NCBI GenBank assembly: GCA_001983455.1 | Contig: LJDB01000055.1 | Span: forward strand, 40,846-91,858 | Direction of reading: 5' to 3' | DNA from: Candidatus Epulonipiscium fishelsonii | Lineage (GTDB): Bacteria; Bacillota; Clostridia; Lachnospirales; Cellulosilyticaceae | Length of the DNA: 51,013 bases | Notes under the pieces: generated by a model | What the model was told of the DNA's origin: nothing | The model's input: the letters and a program-made list of their open reading frames with translations, nothing else | The model's database searches: none | In this document: one piece after another, positions 7,737 through 16,160 of the stretch | Layout: each line of letters begins with the position of its first letter | How positions within the stretch are numbered: the stretch's first letter is position 1 | Position numbers and translations under genes: made by a program

Positions 7737-8628
7737 ATTGCATTTTTTATATTACTATTAAAGGCGATGTTCTTATATTTATTATGAATAGCGATAATCC
7801 AAGTGAGATTTTTAGCTTTAGTAATGAAATATTTGACTAGTGAGGGTGGTAAATTTAAAAAATAACTATTCATCCCTCACTAGTGTATCCGCCACAATTC
7901 CACATACGTACAAACGGCTTTTTTTGTAAATAAGGAGAAATGGCTACAAATCTGTTATGGGTGATATAAATTTTGGTGATATGAATTTTGAAGGAAAACT
8001 CTAATTATGTGTAGAATACGAACTCTGAAGGGAAACTCCACTTATATGTGGGATATGAAGCTTATTTTTAATTATAGTAGCAATAGGTTTCAAATTTCTT
8101 TAGGTTTACTAGTCTCACTAATATGCCACTTATCATGAACAATTTACTTACTTAATTTTTTTATTTAATCTGTTTATAATCTCAAATATACGATTATTAA
8201 TAAGATAACACTATGTTTAGGATAAAGATCAAAGACTCTTGTAGAGATTATAAACAGTGTTTATATTGTAATAATAGAAAACGCATTTTTAGTTTTTTCT
8301 TGCTCTGGGTTATTTTGAGTTATGTTGGGTTGTTAACTAGGTGCTACTTATTATTTCACGTCTGCTCTACTACTTATTTTTTCACCTATGGCTACTTACT
8401 TTTCGTGAGTACTCTGCTACTTGTTTTTTCGCATGGGTTAACTGTTAAAGTATATACCTATATCGGACAAAATACAATTGGCGAAATACCCTAGGATATT
8501 TCTTCTGACTAGTGAATTATATCCAACATAAGTGAAATGTATAAATGTGCAAGTTGTATGCACAATTAATTCTAATATTTGCTTGCAATATTATATTGCC
8601 ATTTATATTGAAGCACTAAAATATTTAA
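7737..8628 (+). repeat. Long non-coding dispersed repeat, copy A
   Basis: An 892-bp intergenic stretch that aligns along most of its length with 26491-27566. It contains an inverted repeat ACTAGTGAGGG (7836-7846) / CCCTCACTAGT (7874-7884), about two decayed 37-bp units (near 8000-8060), a perfect 14-bp inverted repeat CTGTTTATAATCTC (8170-8183) / GAGATTATAAACAG (8244-8257), and four CTACTT..TTTC iterations about 25 bases apart (about 8343-8435). The only ORF (8213-8494, 93 codons) is not maintained in the other copy. It starts 18 bases after the reductase stop. Candidate structured RNA or non-autonomous mobile element; no transposase or terminal inverted repeat was seen. Confidence 0.85.
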
Positions 8629-8650
8629 AAATGGCAGATAATATACATCA

Positions 8651-8682
8651 AAAAGACTAGGTAAAGAATATACTAGTCTTTT
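8651..8682. terminator. Bidirectional terminator overlapping the DUF4177 stop
   Basis: AAAAGACTAG (8651-8660) and CTAGTCTTTT (8673-8682) form a perfect 10-bp stem with T runs in both directions. The minus-strand stop codon TAG is part of the stem. Confidence 0.75.
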
Positions 8683-8873
8683 TGAAATACCAAAGTTATT
8701 GTATCTAGTTGGGTTTCGTTTATGAATTGCAGTGGAACATAACCAGCAAATTCCCAGCCATTTTCAATTCGGTCCCTTATGATTTTCTCCGCACCATTAA
8801 AATTATCTATTCGGCCTTTTCTAAGGACAAATTCTCTTTGTGCTTTCACCCTTACAAAATCGACTTTTTTCAT
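8673..8873 (-). CDS. DUF4177-type small protein
   Basis: A 66-residue protein in which a conserved pattern can be read: KIIRDRIENGWEFAGYVPLQ followed by TITLVFQKD, like DUF4177 proteins (small alpha/beta domain, function unknown). It has no signal peptide or membrane segment. It appears monocistronic, with its own promoter (8908-8936) and a terminator at its stop codon. Divergent from the iron transporter operon. RBS is a GGGGAGAT-type sequence upstream. Confidence 0.75.
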   Translation of the reverse strand: MKKVDFVRVKAQREFVLRKGRIDNFNGAEKIIRDRIENGWEFAGYVPLQFINETQLDTITLVFQKD

Positions 8874-8907
8874 AATTCATCTCCCCTATGTAAATAATCT
8901 TTACCCC

Positions 8908-8936
8908 AGTATACCATAGATAAAATTGAACTTCAA
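8908..8936 (-). promoter_or_regulatory. Promoter for the DUF4177 gene
   Basis: On the minus strand TTGAAG (8936-8931), a 17-base spacer, and TATACT (8913-8908). Confidence 0.65.
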
Positions 8937-8993
8937 TATAATTATTCTATCTTTCCTGATGCTTGATTAAAAGTGACAACATAAGTATATTTG

Positions 8994-9023
8994 TTGGAAA
9001 TGGGACTGAATTAGTGTTATAAT
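8994..9023 (+). promoter_or_regulatory. Promoter for the iron ABC transporter operon
   Basis: TTGGAA (8994-8999), an 18-base spacer, TATAAT (9018-9023), 35 bases before the first start codon. No clear Fur box was recognised. Confidence 0.6.
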
Positions 9024-9058
9024 ATTGAAATTGGAACGTAAATTAAAAGAGGATTAAC

Positions 9059-10039
9059 ATGATTAGAAAAATATTTATAATTTTAAGCCTATTGGTAATT
9101 GTTCTATTTTGCATTATGTTTAGTATTAGCATAGGAGTTATGCAAATTCCGTTTCGAGAAGTATTAAAAGTTCTTTTTACTAGTGAGGAAAGTATTCATA
9201 GAATAATAGTATTTGATTTAAGGCTGCCAAGAACACTAGTCGCTACATTGGTAGGGATATGTTTATCGCTTTCGGGATGCATATTGCAGGGGGTAATGAG
9301 AAACACGTTGGCCTCACCATCTACAATAGGTGTGACTAGTGGTGCTAGTTTTGTAGGGTATGTAACACTAGTTGTATTTCCTGATTTATATTATTTATTA
9401 GCAGTAGGAAGTATAATTGGAGCGTTTTTGACTACAATGATTATTTATAGTTTAGCTTTTTCAAAAGGGGTAAGCTCTGTAAGAATGATTTTATCTGGGC
9501 TCGCAGTCACGGCATTATTTAGTGCATTCAATGATGTTATAAAAATATTTTTTGCCGAAAGAATAGTGGATGCCCAAAGTTTTATGCTAGGAAGTTTGAA
9601 TGGTACTACGTGGGAGCAATTTTTTATGATAAGCCCTTTTGCAATAATAGGGATTGTTATATGCTTTTTCATCCCTAATAAATTAAATATTTTAATGTTG
9701 GGAGACGAGATTGCTTATTCACTAGGCATAAATGTAGAGAGATTTAAATTATTTTTAATTATACTAGCTTCTTTACTCTCAGGAGTTGCTGTTGCTGTTG
9801 CAGGGCTCATTAGCTTTGTGGGACTTATTATTCCTCATATTGCAAGATTGCTTGTTGGTTCAGATTACAAATATTTGTTTCCGACTGCTATCCTGCTTAG
9901 CACTATATTTATGACTATATGTGATATGATAGGCAGAATTATAATTATGCCTGCTGAAATGCCTGTAAGCGTAATTATATCATTTATAGGTGCTCCGTTT
10001 TTTCTATATTTGTTAAGAACTAGGGAAATGACAAAATAG
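9059..10039 (+). CDS. FecCD-family iron(III)-siderophore/cobalamin ABC permease
   Basis: A 326-residue polytopic protein with the FecCD features DLRLPRTLVATLVGICLSLSG, LQGVMRNTLASPSTIGVTSGA, a GLAVTALFSAFND segment, and the cytoplasmic coupling region SLGINVERFKL followed by GLISFVGLIIPHIARLLVG. Only one permease gene is present, so a homodimer is expected. It is the first of three genes; the RBS AAGAGG is at 9047-9052 and the ATPase starts 12 bases after its stop. Substrate (ferric siderophore, heme or cobalamin) cannot be decided from the sequence. Confidence 0.92.
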   Translation: MIRKIFIILSLLVIVLFCIMFSISIGVMQIPFREVLKVLFTSEESIHRIIVFDLRLPRTLVATLVGICLSLSGCILQGVMRNTLASPSTIGVTSGASFVGYVTLVVFPDLYYLLAVGSIIGAFLTTMIIYSLAFSKGVSSVRMILSGLAVTALFSAFNDVIKIFFAERIVDAQSFMLGSLNGTTWEQFFMISPFAIIGIVICFFIPNKLNILMLGDEIAYSLGINVERFKLFLIILASLLSGVAVAVAGLISFVGLIIPHIARLLVGSDYKYLFPTAILLSTIFMTICDMIGRIIIMPAEMPVSVIISFIGAPFFLYLLRTREMTK

Positions 10040-10051
10040 GAGGCATATATT

Positions 10052-10843
10052 ATGTATTTTGGTTATAAAAATATTTACATAACATTTGGAAAAAAAGAAA
10101 TTCTAAAAGATGTAACAATGTCTTTTGAAAAAAACAAAGTTAGTACAATTATTGGAAAAAACGGATGTGGCAAATCAAGTTTGCTCAGAATTTTGTCAAA
10201 TGCAGTTAAACCTATTTCAGGCGAAGTAATTTTTGAAGATAAATTGTTAAAAGAATATACTAGGAAAGATATTGCAAAAAGAATTGCTATATTACCACAA
10301 GTTCATGATGCTCCTTCGGACACAACAGTGGAAACACTAGTCTCATATGGCAGGTATCCCCATAAACATAAGTCTATAATGACTAGTAAAGAAGATGAAG
10401 AAATCATTTCTCAAAGCATGGAACTTATGGGTCTTACAGATATAAGGAAACAATCGTTAGGCACATTATCAGGTGGTCAGAGACAAAGAGCGTGGATTGC
10501 AATGACGCTCACTCAGCAGCCAGAAATTTTAATATTAGACGAACCAACTACTCATCTAGACATTACATATCAAATTGAAATTTTAAGTTTAATAGAAAGC
10601 TTAAACAAAAAATTTGGCCTTACAGTAATAATGGTTTTGCATGACTTAAATCAAGCTTCTAGGTATTCTCATAAAATGTACGTTATTAATAACAAGAAAG
10701 TGGAGGCAATAGGCACTCCTAACGAAATTTTAACTACAAGTATGATGGAAAAAGTATTTAGCCTAAAGACAACTATTCTTGAGGACAATTATGCAAAGAG
10801 ACCATATTTTCTGGCTAAATATAGTGTAAAACATAACAAATAA
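10052..10843 (+). CDS. FepC-type ABC transporter ATP-binding protein
   Basis: 263 residues with Walker A GKNGCGKSS (about 35-43), signature LSGGQRQRAW (139-148), Walker B ILILDEP (159-165), and the family-typical THLDITYQIEIL and MVLHDLNQASRY segments. It energises uptake through the FecCD-type permease encoded just upstream. The RBS AGGAGG lies immediately upstream. The best match by eye is the iron-siderophore/B12 subfamily. Confidence 0.93.
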   Translation: MYFGYKNIYITFGKKEILKDVTMSFEKNKVSTIIGKNGCGKSSLLRILSNAVKPISGEVIFEDKLLKEYTRKDIAKRIAILPQVHDAPSDTTVETLVSYGRYPHKHKSIMTSKEDEEIISQSMELMGLTDIRKQSLGTLSGGQRQRAWIAMTLTQQPEILILDEPTTHLDITYQIEILSLIESLNKKFGLTVIMVLHDLNQASRYSHKMYVINNKKVEAIGTPNEILTTSMMEKVFSLKTTILEDNYAKRPYFLAKYSVKHNK

Positions 10844-10860
10844 ATTTGAAGGGGAATGTT

Positions 10861-11883
10861 ATGAAAAAATTTATAAAACTACTAGGAATTATGATTATAG
10901 GAGTGGGTTTGATAGGATGCTCTTCATCTGAAAATATCAAAGAAGAAATTTTGGTGGATGATGCATTTGGATTTGAAGATAAGGCAAATGAAATTATTAT
11001 AGCAGGAGATACGGTGACATTTATTGATGGAACTGGTGAGGAAAAAACTATAAATAAAAACCCTAAAAGAGTGGTAAGTTTATACACAAGTCATACTGTG
11101 TTGTGGTATGAAGCAGGCGGAGAGATAGTTGGACGTATACAAACAGGAACATCAGATGATCAACTGCCGAAGGAAGCTTTATCAGAAGATATACAAATTG
11201 TGGCAACCAGCTCTAGTGCCAAAAATATTAGTATCGAAAGTATTATATCATCAAATCCAGACCTTGTTATATTGGGCACAGCAATGTCACAACCAACTCT
11301 AGTAGAACCGCTTAAAGTAGCTGGTATTGAAACTATAGTGGTAGATTATGAAAACATGCAGGACTATTTAAAGTGGTTCAAAGTCTTTTCTAATTTAAAT
11401 GGCAAAGCAGAGCTGTATGATACTGTAGCCAAAAATACACTTAATAAAACACTTAATACCCTTGAGATAATAAAAGATGTGGAGCACGGCCCTACAGTAC
11501 TAAATATTTATGCAACACCCAAGTCTCTCTCTGCCAATTTATCAGCAAGTATGTCAGGTGGTATGATTTCAGCAATGAAAGGAATAAACATTGCTGATGA
11601 ATGGAATAATCCAGAACTGTCAAACAGAATAGACATTAACCTAGAAGCTGTACTTATTGCAAATCCAGATAAAATTTTAGTGCAACAATCATCAAAAGAT
11701 GGCTCAGCTAGAGAAATGATAGAAGACTTGTATGGAGAAAGTTCTGCTTGGCAAGCACTAGATGCAGTTAAAAATAATGAAATATATTATTTGGATATGA
11801 AGTTATTTCACTATAAACCAAATAGCAGATTTAACGAAGCATACCAACAACTAGGTGAACTATTTTATCCAGAATTATTTTAA
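10861..11883 (+). CDS. Siderophore-binding lipoprotein of the ABC transporter
   Basis: A 340-residue substrate-binding protein. An N-terminal signal ends in the lipobox LIGC (Cys20), so it should be lipid-anchored outside the membrane. The KNPKRVVSLYTSHTVLWYEAG and NPDLVILGTAMSQPTL segments are typical of the FhuD/BtuF/FepB-type fold. An upstream TTG at 10846 is in frame, but the RBS AAGGGG (10849-10854) falls after it, so the ATG at 10861 is the start. It is the last gene of the operon and is followed by a hairpin terminator. Confidence 0.9.
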   Translation: MKKFIKLLGIMIIGVGLIGCSSSENIKEEILVDDAFGFEDKANEIIIAGDTVTFIDGTGEEKTINKNPKRVVSLYTSHTVLWYEAGGEIVGRIQTGTSDDQLPKEALSEDIQIVATSSSAKNISIESIISSNPDLVILGTAMSQPTLVEPLKVAGIETIVVDYENMQDYLKWFKVFSNLNGKAELYDTVAKNTLNKTLNTLEIIKDVEHGPTVLNIYATPKSLSANLSASMSGGMISAMKGINIADEWNNPELSNRIDINLEAVLIANPDKILVQQSSKDGSAREMIEDLYGESSAWQALDAVKNNEIYYLDMKLFHYKPNSRFNEAYQQLGELFYPELF

Positions 11884-11900
11884 ACATGAATGACAAAAAA

Positions 11901-11930
11901 AACCACCGCATTAATACCAGTGGTTCTTTT
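11901..11930. terminator. Bidirectional terminator between convergent genes
   Basis: AACCAC (11901-11906) pairs with GTGGTT (11920-11925), flanked by an A run on the left and TTTTT on the right. The stem is short (6 bp) but the tails are good both ways. Confidence 0.6.
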
Positions 11931-11932
11931 TG

Positions 11933-12547
11933 TTAGTGATTTAGAGCTCCTAAAATATAATTTGTCACTCTATCTCTTCTTTTTATTTTTATTTCAACTT
12001 GTTCTCTTGGTACAGCTTGAGATTGATAAAGTAGATCTTTTAAAGTTCCATCATAAATTAGTTCAAGCTTTTCATTGTTCATAAAATCACTTGCTAGTGT
12101 GCAAATAGGTGGTTTATCAAAATATAATATATCTGCTTCTCTTAAAATTTGAGAGACAAAGTGAGAACAAAAATATCTATTCTTAGGATGTATATTTAAA
12201 TTAAATTTGCGTCCAACTACTCCACGCAAATTATACCCGTATACATTTCCTTTCGCATACCATTTATTAAGAGTGGTATTAAGTTTATCATATTGTTGTG
12301 GTGTCACATCTAATTTATAAATTTTACAAATAGTTGATGGAAACTTAGTTAGCCATTGTGTATATTCTTCATGTTTTAGTCCTCCGACTAAAGGATTATG
12401 TATTTTTAATCTGCTAAAGCTGTGCCCCGTTGCAAAATTTTCATCCAAAACTAGTGAAATATGAGGATAGGGTTCTTTGGACGCTTTCATCAGAGCTTTA
12501 CAAAAAGCGGTGTTTGTCCTAGTCACCATAAGGTAAATTGATTTCAT
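11933..12547 (-). CDS. Permuted NlpC/P60-like (YiiX/YebB-type) putative cysteine hydrolase
   Basis: 204 residues. A His in EPYPHISLVLDEN (His29) precedes a Cys in RYFCSHFVSQILREA (Cys127), the order found in circularly permuted papain-like enzymes of the NlpC/P60 superfamily. The segment PPICTLASDFMNN after it also recurs in that group. There is no signal peptide, so it may act in the cytoplasm; the substrate is unknown. RBS AGGGGG; a good promoter lies at 12599-12627. The C-terminal ~35 residues are basic. Confidence 0.65.
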   Translation of the reverse strand: MKSIYLMVTRTNTAFCKALMKASKEPYPHISLVLDENFATGHSFSRLKIHNPLVGGLKHEEYTQWLTKFPSTICKIYKLDVTPQQYDKLNTTLNKWYAKGNVYGYNLRGVVGRKFNLNIHPKNRYFCSHFVSQILREADILYFDKPPICTLASDFMNNEKLELIYDGTLKDLLYQSQAVPREQVEIKIKRRDRVTNYILGALNH

Positions 12548-12598
12548 ACTGTTTCCCCCTGAAACTTTTCTGTATAGTTTTTTATCTTTATTTATTTT

Positions 12599-12627
12599 AT
12601 TATATAATATTATTACTTATACGTAAA
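12599..12627 (-). promoter_or_regulatory. Promoter for the papain-like hydrolase gene
   Basis: On the minus strand TTTACG (12627-12622), 17 bases, TATAAT (12604-12599), about 50 bases upstream of the start codon. Confidence 0.65.
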
Positions 12628-12652
12628 GTTAAAATTTAAATTGTAATAAACA

Positions 12653-13333
12653 TTATATTCCAAATTTGTATCCAATTCCCCAAACTGTAAAGATGTATAA
12701 GGGTTTTCTTGGGTGTTCTTCTATTTTTTCACGAAGTTTTCTTATGTGCACCATAACTGTATTGTTATTTTCCATATAATCTTGATCCCATACTTTTTCG
12801 TAAATGTCCTTGTTTGCAAATGTAATTCCTTTATTTATCCATAGTAATTTTAAGATTTTTAGTTCTGTAGGTGTGATAAAAATCTCTTCATTATTTTTAT
12901 ACAGTTTTCCTTCTTTTAGATTTAGTGTTAATTCGTTCTCTATTAAAATATCGGCATCTTGTTTAGTTGAGTTTAGTTGTGTCGCACGTCTTATTTGAGC
13001 TTTCACTCTTGCTATTAGCTCTAGTGGATTAAAAGGTTTTGAAATATAATCATCTGCACCAACAGATAATCCCATTATTTTGTCTATGTCTTCAACCTTT
13101 GCAGAAAGCATAATGATAGGTATATTATGTTTTCTCCTTATTTCAACACAAGCATCAATTCCATTTACAACAGGCATCATAACATCAAGTATAATTAGCT
13201 CAATATCTCCTTCCTCAACAGCTTTAATAGCTTCAAGCCCAGTGCTTGCAAATTTATAGTTATATCCTTCATTTTTTAAATATATGGCAATTAAGTCTCT
13301 AATTTCTTTTTCATCATCAACGATTAATATCAA
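12653..13333 (-). CDS. OmpR/VanR-family response regulator
   Basis: Receiver domain with acidic pair DDE near the N-terminus, phospho-acceptor Asp in IILDVMMP (about residue 50), Ser in MLSAK, and Lys in ISKPFNP; then an OmpR-type winged helix (ELTLNLKEGKL, TPTELKILKLLW, HIRKLREKIE, VWGIGYKFGI). An in-frame GTG at 13342 begins inside the RBS AAGAGG, so TTG at 13333, eight bases from the RBS, is the more likely start. The gene comes last after a kinase gene, the reverse of the usual order. Its likely targets include the TTCTTAAG repeats at 17235-17275 upstream of the same cluster; this is an inference. Confidence 0.92.
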   Translation of the reverse strand: MILIVDDEKEIRDLIAIYLKNEGYNYKFASTGLEAIKAVEEGDIELIILDVMMPVVNGIDACVEIRRKHNIPIIMLSAKVEDIDKIMGLSVGADDYISKPFNPLELIARVKAQIRRATQLNSTKQDADILIENELTLNLKEGKLYKNNEEIFITPTELKILKLLWINKGITFANKDIYEKVWDQDYMENNNTVMVHIRKLREKIEEHPRKPLYIFTVWGIGYKFGI

Positions 13334-13440
13334 ATTGGACACCTCTTTTATTTTTTTATTATAGTTTAAGGGGGAGTATTATATTGTTCCTTATAGGAAG
13401 AAAAAATATACAATGACTTTTAGTTTTTAATAGATGAGAA

Positions 13441-13472
13441 ATGTATGAGTAAAGAATAATTTACCCATACAT
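13441..13472. repeat. Hairpin between kinase and regulator genes
   Basis: ATGTATGAGTAAA (13441-13453) and TTTACCCATACAT (13460-13472) form a 13-bp stem with one G-T pair. There is no T tract on the minus strand, so it may be an mRNA-processing or stability element rather than a terminator. Between it and the regulator there is also a TTCCT-ATA-AGGAA palindrome near 13392. Confidence 0.5.
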
Positions 13473-13482
13473 AAATAAGGTT

Positions 13483-14565
13483 TTATAAGATATGTTGTTT
13501 TAATTTAACTGTGAAGCTTACTATGTTTTCATCAAGTTGCACCCAGATTTTGCCATTATGAGTGTCTACTATATTTTTTGTTATAGCTAACCCAAGACCG
13601 CTTCCGCCAGTCTTGCTGTTTCTTGAACTATCAGTACGATAAAATCTATTAAACAGTCTAGTCAAATCTTTTTGTTCTAAATTATTCGTTTTATTTCTTA
13701 TACTAGTATAAATGTAGCCATCTTTTAGTTGGATTACAATTTGAATAGTTTCATTTGGCAAACTATATTTTATTGCATTTTCTATTAAATTTTCAAACAC
13801 ACGTGCCATTTTATTCATATCAACATCAACAAAGCTTTCTGGTGTTCTTACATCACAGACTATATTTAAATTATTTTCTTCCACTTGGGGCATAAACTCT
13901 TCAATAAGTTGATTTATAAAAAGAGCCATTGAAACTCGTTCTTTTTGTAGTTTGACTTTTTGATTTGTAAGCTTAGTATACTCAAACAAATCTTCTATTA
14001 ACAATTTCAGCTTTTCCGCTTTACAAAATGCAATATCAAGATATTTTTTTTCATCTTCTTTAGTCTCATATTGCTCATTCTTTATAAGTCCCATATACCC
14101 AATGATGGAAGTAAGAGGCGTACGCAAGTCATGAGCCACATTTGTTACTAGGTCATTTTTTATTTTTTCAGACTGTTCACGTTGCTCAATCTGAAATTTT
14201 AACTTTTGTTGCATGGTGTCTATATTAATAGCTAGTTGTGCAAGTTCATCAAATCCTTCTACTTCTATATCACACTCCAAATTTCCGTTTGCTATTTCAT
14301 CAACACAGCTTGACAAATACTCTATATATTTTACCTTTGGAGCAGTAAGTTTAAACACCATAAAAATAAACAATGCAAGCCCAATTGGCTGGCTCAATAA
14401 ATAAAAAGGATATCCGAATATAATATTTATCAATGTTGCAATTCCAACTCCATACATTCCTGCTACAAGCACTAGGTGAAGTATTTCGTATCTAATTGTT
14501 GTATTTACAAGTTTATTATACTTATCTAAGCTGTCTATACATTGCCGTTTAATTGATTGTATCAT
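13483..14565 (-). CDS. Sensor histidine kinase, VanS-like
   Basis: 360 residues: two membrane segments (about 28-50 and 53-73) with almost no extracellular loop, a HAMP-like region (to ~125), HisKA with His145 in VAHDLRTPLTSIIGYMGLI, and an ATPase domain with NLIENAIKYS and GGSGLGLAITKNIV. The tiny external loop suggests that it senses the membrane or a membrane partner rather than a soluble ligand. Its RBS AAAGGAG lies in the last codons of the DUF4097 gene, six bases upstream, so the two are translationally coupled. The cognate regulator follows 140 bases downstream. Confidence 0.92.
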   Translation of the reverse strand: MIQSIKRQCIDSLDKYNKLVNTTIRYEILHLVLVAGMYGVGIATLINIIFGYPFYLLSQPIGLALFIFMVFKLTAPKVKYIEYLSSCVDEIANGNLECDIEVEGFDELAQLAINIDTMQQKLKFQIEQREQSEKIKNDLVTNVAHDLRTPLTSIIGYMGLIKNEQYETKEDEKKYLDIAFCKAEKLKLLIEDLFEYTKLTNQKVKLQKERVSMALFINQLIEEFMPQVEENNLNIVCDVRTPESFVDVDMNKMARVFENLIENAIKYSLPNETIQIVIQLKDGYIYTSIRNKTNNLEQKDLTRLFNRFYRTDSSRNSKTGGSGLGLAITKNIVDTHNGKIWVQLDENIVSFTVKLKQHIL

Positions 14566-14571
14566 TTAACA

Positions 14572-15666
14572 TTACTCTCCTTTCAAAATTTTAAGCATCC
14601 CGTTGGCATCGGTAAATATATGAATTTTAGTTTCTTCATTGCCATAAGATATTTCATTAGTATATAGATTAGGTTCACTATTAACGGAATGTTTAACATC
14701 AAAGGAAGTAATAATATTGGTATCCCATGGGTCGTAACTTTCAGTTTTAGCTATAAATCCTTCTATATCTTCAGGAAATATTATAGTTGCATCCACATCA
14801 GTAGTGTCTACAATAGTTATTAACTGAGGGGCAGATGATGGTTTAATTACAACGCTATCACAACGATTAATATCTACAACATCCACTTCTCCATAAACAT
14901 TTACATTAGAAAAACCAGCCTCTATATTTGCAGTGTATGGTTCAGTCGAATTAATTGTTATTTCGCTTCTGCGGTCATAAGAAAGGTCAATATTTTTATA
15001 TTTACCATCCAAGTTTAAATACCCTGCTGTGTTTTCAATATTTGCATCTCCTATTATATTATTTTTAAAGTCAATATAACCTTCTGCTGCAATTAGCACC
15101 AAATTTTCTATTTCACCTTCACCACTAAAAGTTATGTTGTCATTACAATCTAATTTTAAATCATTAATATCCAAATTGTTTACATTGACATTTGCTGAAT
15201 ATCCAGAGACATGTAGCTTATTTAAACCCGTTCTTGGAATTTCTAAAACTACCTTAGAATCAGTAAGTACATCTATATCTATAAGATCATTAAAAAAATA
15301 TATAGAGTTGTTATATTTTTTCCCCCAATTTATGTCTAGAAAAGAATTTATGTCTATAAAAGCTGTGTTGTTTGTTATATCTACATTTAAAACATCATTT
15401 TCGTTAAACTCATTAAAGTCAAACCCCACCATATCCCCATAAAGAGTTATTTTTGGAGAACCTGTTGTTTCTACAATTTCAATTGGCACTCCATAGGAAT
15501 GATAGTAATTAAGATCTTCTATCATAATACTATCAACGCCTTCCAGTGTTCTCTCTATAGTTATAGGTTTTCTTTGGATTTGAGCATATAAATCTTTTAT
15601 GCCCAATCCTGTCATAATCCCTCCTATAATTATTAAACCGCAACAAATACCTGCTAATTTTTTCAT
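14572..15666 (-). CDS. DUF4097-like membrane-anchored beta-rich protein
   Basis: 364 residues: one N-terminal membrane segment (about 5-25), then an external domain made of short repeated beta strands rich in Asn, Asp and Ile (LNKLHVSGYSANVNVNNLDI, FSGEGEIENLVLIAAEGYID), as in DUF4097/DUF2807-type beta-helix proteins. Such genes are frequently next to PadR/DUF1700 or two-component genes in Firmicutes and are linked to envelope stress. Here the stop codon region supplies the kinase RBS, so a role as sensor partner or target of that kinase is plausible but unproven. Confidence 0.65.
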   Translation of the reverse strand: MKKLAGICCGLIIIGGIMTGLGIKDLYAQIQRKPITIERTLEGVDSIMIEDLNYYHSYGVPIEIVETTGSPKITLYGDMVGFDFNEFNENDVLNVDITNNTAFIDINSFLDINWGKKYNNSIYFFNDLIDIDVLTDSKVVLEIPRTGLNKLHVSGYSANVNVNNLDINDLKLDCNDNITFSGEGEIENLVLIAAEGYIDFKNNIIGDANIENTAGYLNLDGKYKNIDLSYDRRSEITINSTEPYTANIEAGFSNVNVYGEVDVVDINRCDSVVIKPSSAPQLITIVDTTDVDATIIFPEDIEGFIAKTESYDPWDTNIITSFDVKHSVNSEPNLYTNEISYGNEETKIHIFTDANGMLKILKGE

Positions 15667-15698
15667 CTTAACCTATCCTTTCTTTGTAACTGTCAACA

Positions 15699-15782
15699 AA
15701 TAACAGATTTACTCACGTTATTCCTAAATCCGTTATCACGAATAACAGATTTACTCACGTTGTTCCTAAATCCGTTCTCACG
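15699..15782. repeat. Two tandem copies of a 42-bp dispersed repeat
   Basis: Copies at 15699-15740 and 15741-15782, starting AATAACAGATTTACTCACGT. ACAGATTTA and TAAATCCGT within each copy are complementary apart from one G-T pair, so each can fold. A third copy is at 38967-39008 and a shortened one near 17387. Placed between the 11-residue-repeat gene and the DUF4097 gene. Confidence 0.9.
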
Positions 15783-15801
15783 AATAACATTATCTTCATG
15801 T

Positions 15802-16146
15802 TTATAATAGAAATCCTACAATACCTGCAACTAATCCGATAATTAAACTTGGGATACCTGCAACCATTCCTACAATACCTGCACCTAATCCAACAATTAA
15901 ACCTGGGATACCTGCAATCAATCCTATAATTAAAGCTGGGATACCTGCAACCATTCCTACAATTAAACCAAATGTACCCACAACCATTCCTACAATTAAA
16001 CCGAATATACCCACAACCATTCCTACAATACCTGCACCTAATCCTACTAACATATCTAAAATACCTAAAGCACCTGAACAAATAATAGGCAACCCTATAA
16101 ATAATGCTAATAATATTAAAACACCTACTGAAATTGTGTATGACAT
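15802..16146 (-). CDS. Small membrane protein of 11-residue glycine repeats (copy 2)
   Basis: 114 residues, almost entirely Gly, Ala, Ile, Leu, Val, Met and Pro. After the N-terminus MSYTISVGVLILLALFIGLP come 11-residue units such as GMVVGTFGLIV, GMVAGIPALII and GLIAGIPGLIV, each with a GxxxG spacing. This predicts several tightly packed helices with Gly faces (glycine zipper). Paralogue of the gene at 16248-16571: same start MSYTIS, same RBS AAGGAGGAG and same C-terminal GFLL. No family recognised; it may form membrane oligomers. Its position with a two-component system and a DUF4097 protein suggests an envelope role. Confidence 0.75.
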   Translation of the reverse strand: MSYTISVGVLILLALFIGLPIICSGALGILDMLVGLGAGIVGMVVGIFGLIVGMVVGTFGLIVGMVAGIPALIIGLIAGIPGLIVGLGAGIVGMVAGIPSLIIGLVAGIVGFLL

Positions 16147-16160
16147 ACTATCTCCTCCTT

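Noticed and set aside
7836..7884. ACTAGTGAGGG hairpin as terminator of the ars operon
   Set aside because: There is no T tract after it, and in copy B only the outer ACTAGTG/CACTAGT part is kept.
8213..8494. A 93-codon ORF with several hydrophobic stretches
   Set aside because: It lies in repeat copy A; the counterpart in copy B is broken by indels, and most differences in the shared part change the amino acid, so there is no sign of coding constraint.
13340..13342. GTG start for the response regulator
   Set aside because: It falls within the RBS AAGAGG with no spacer; the in-frame TTG at 13333 is eight bases away.
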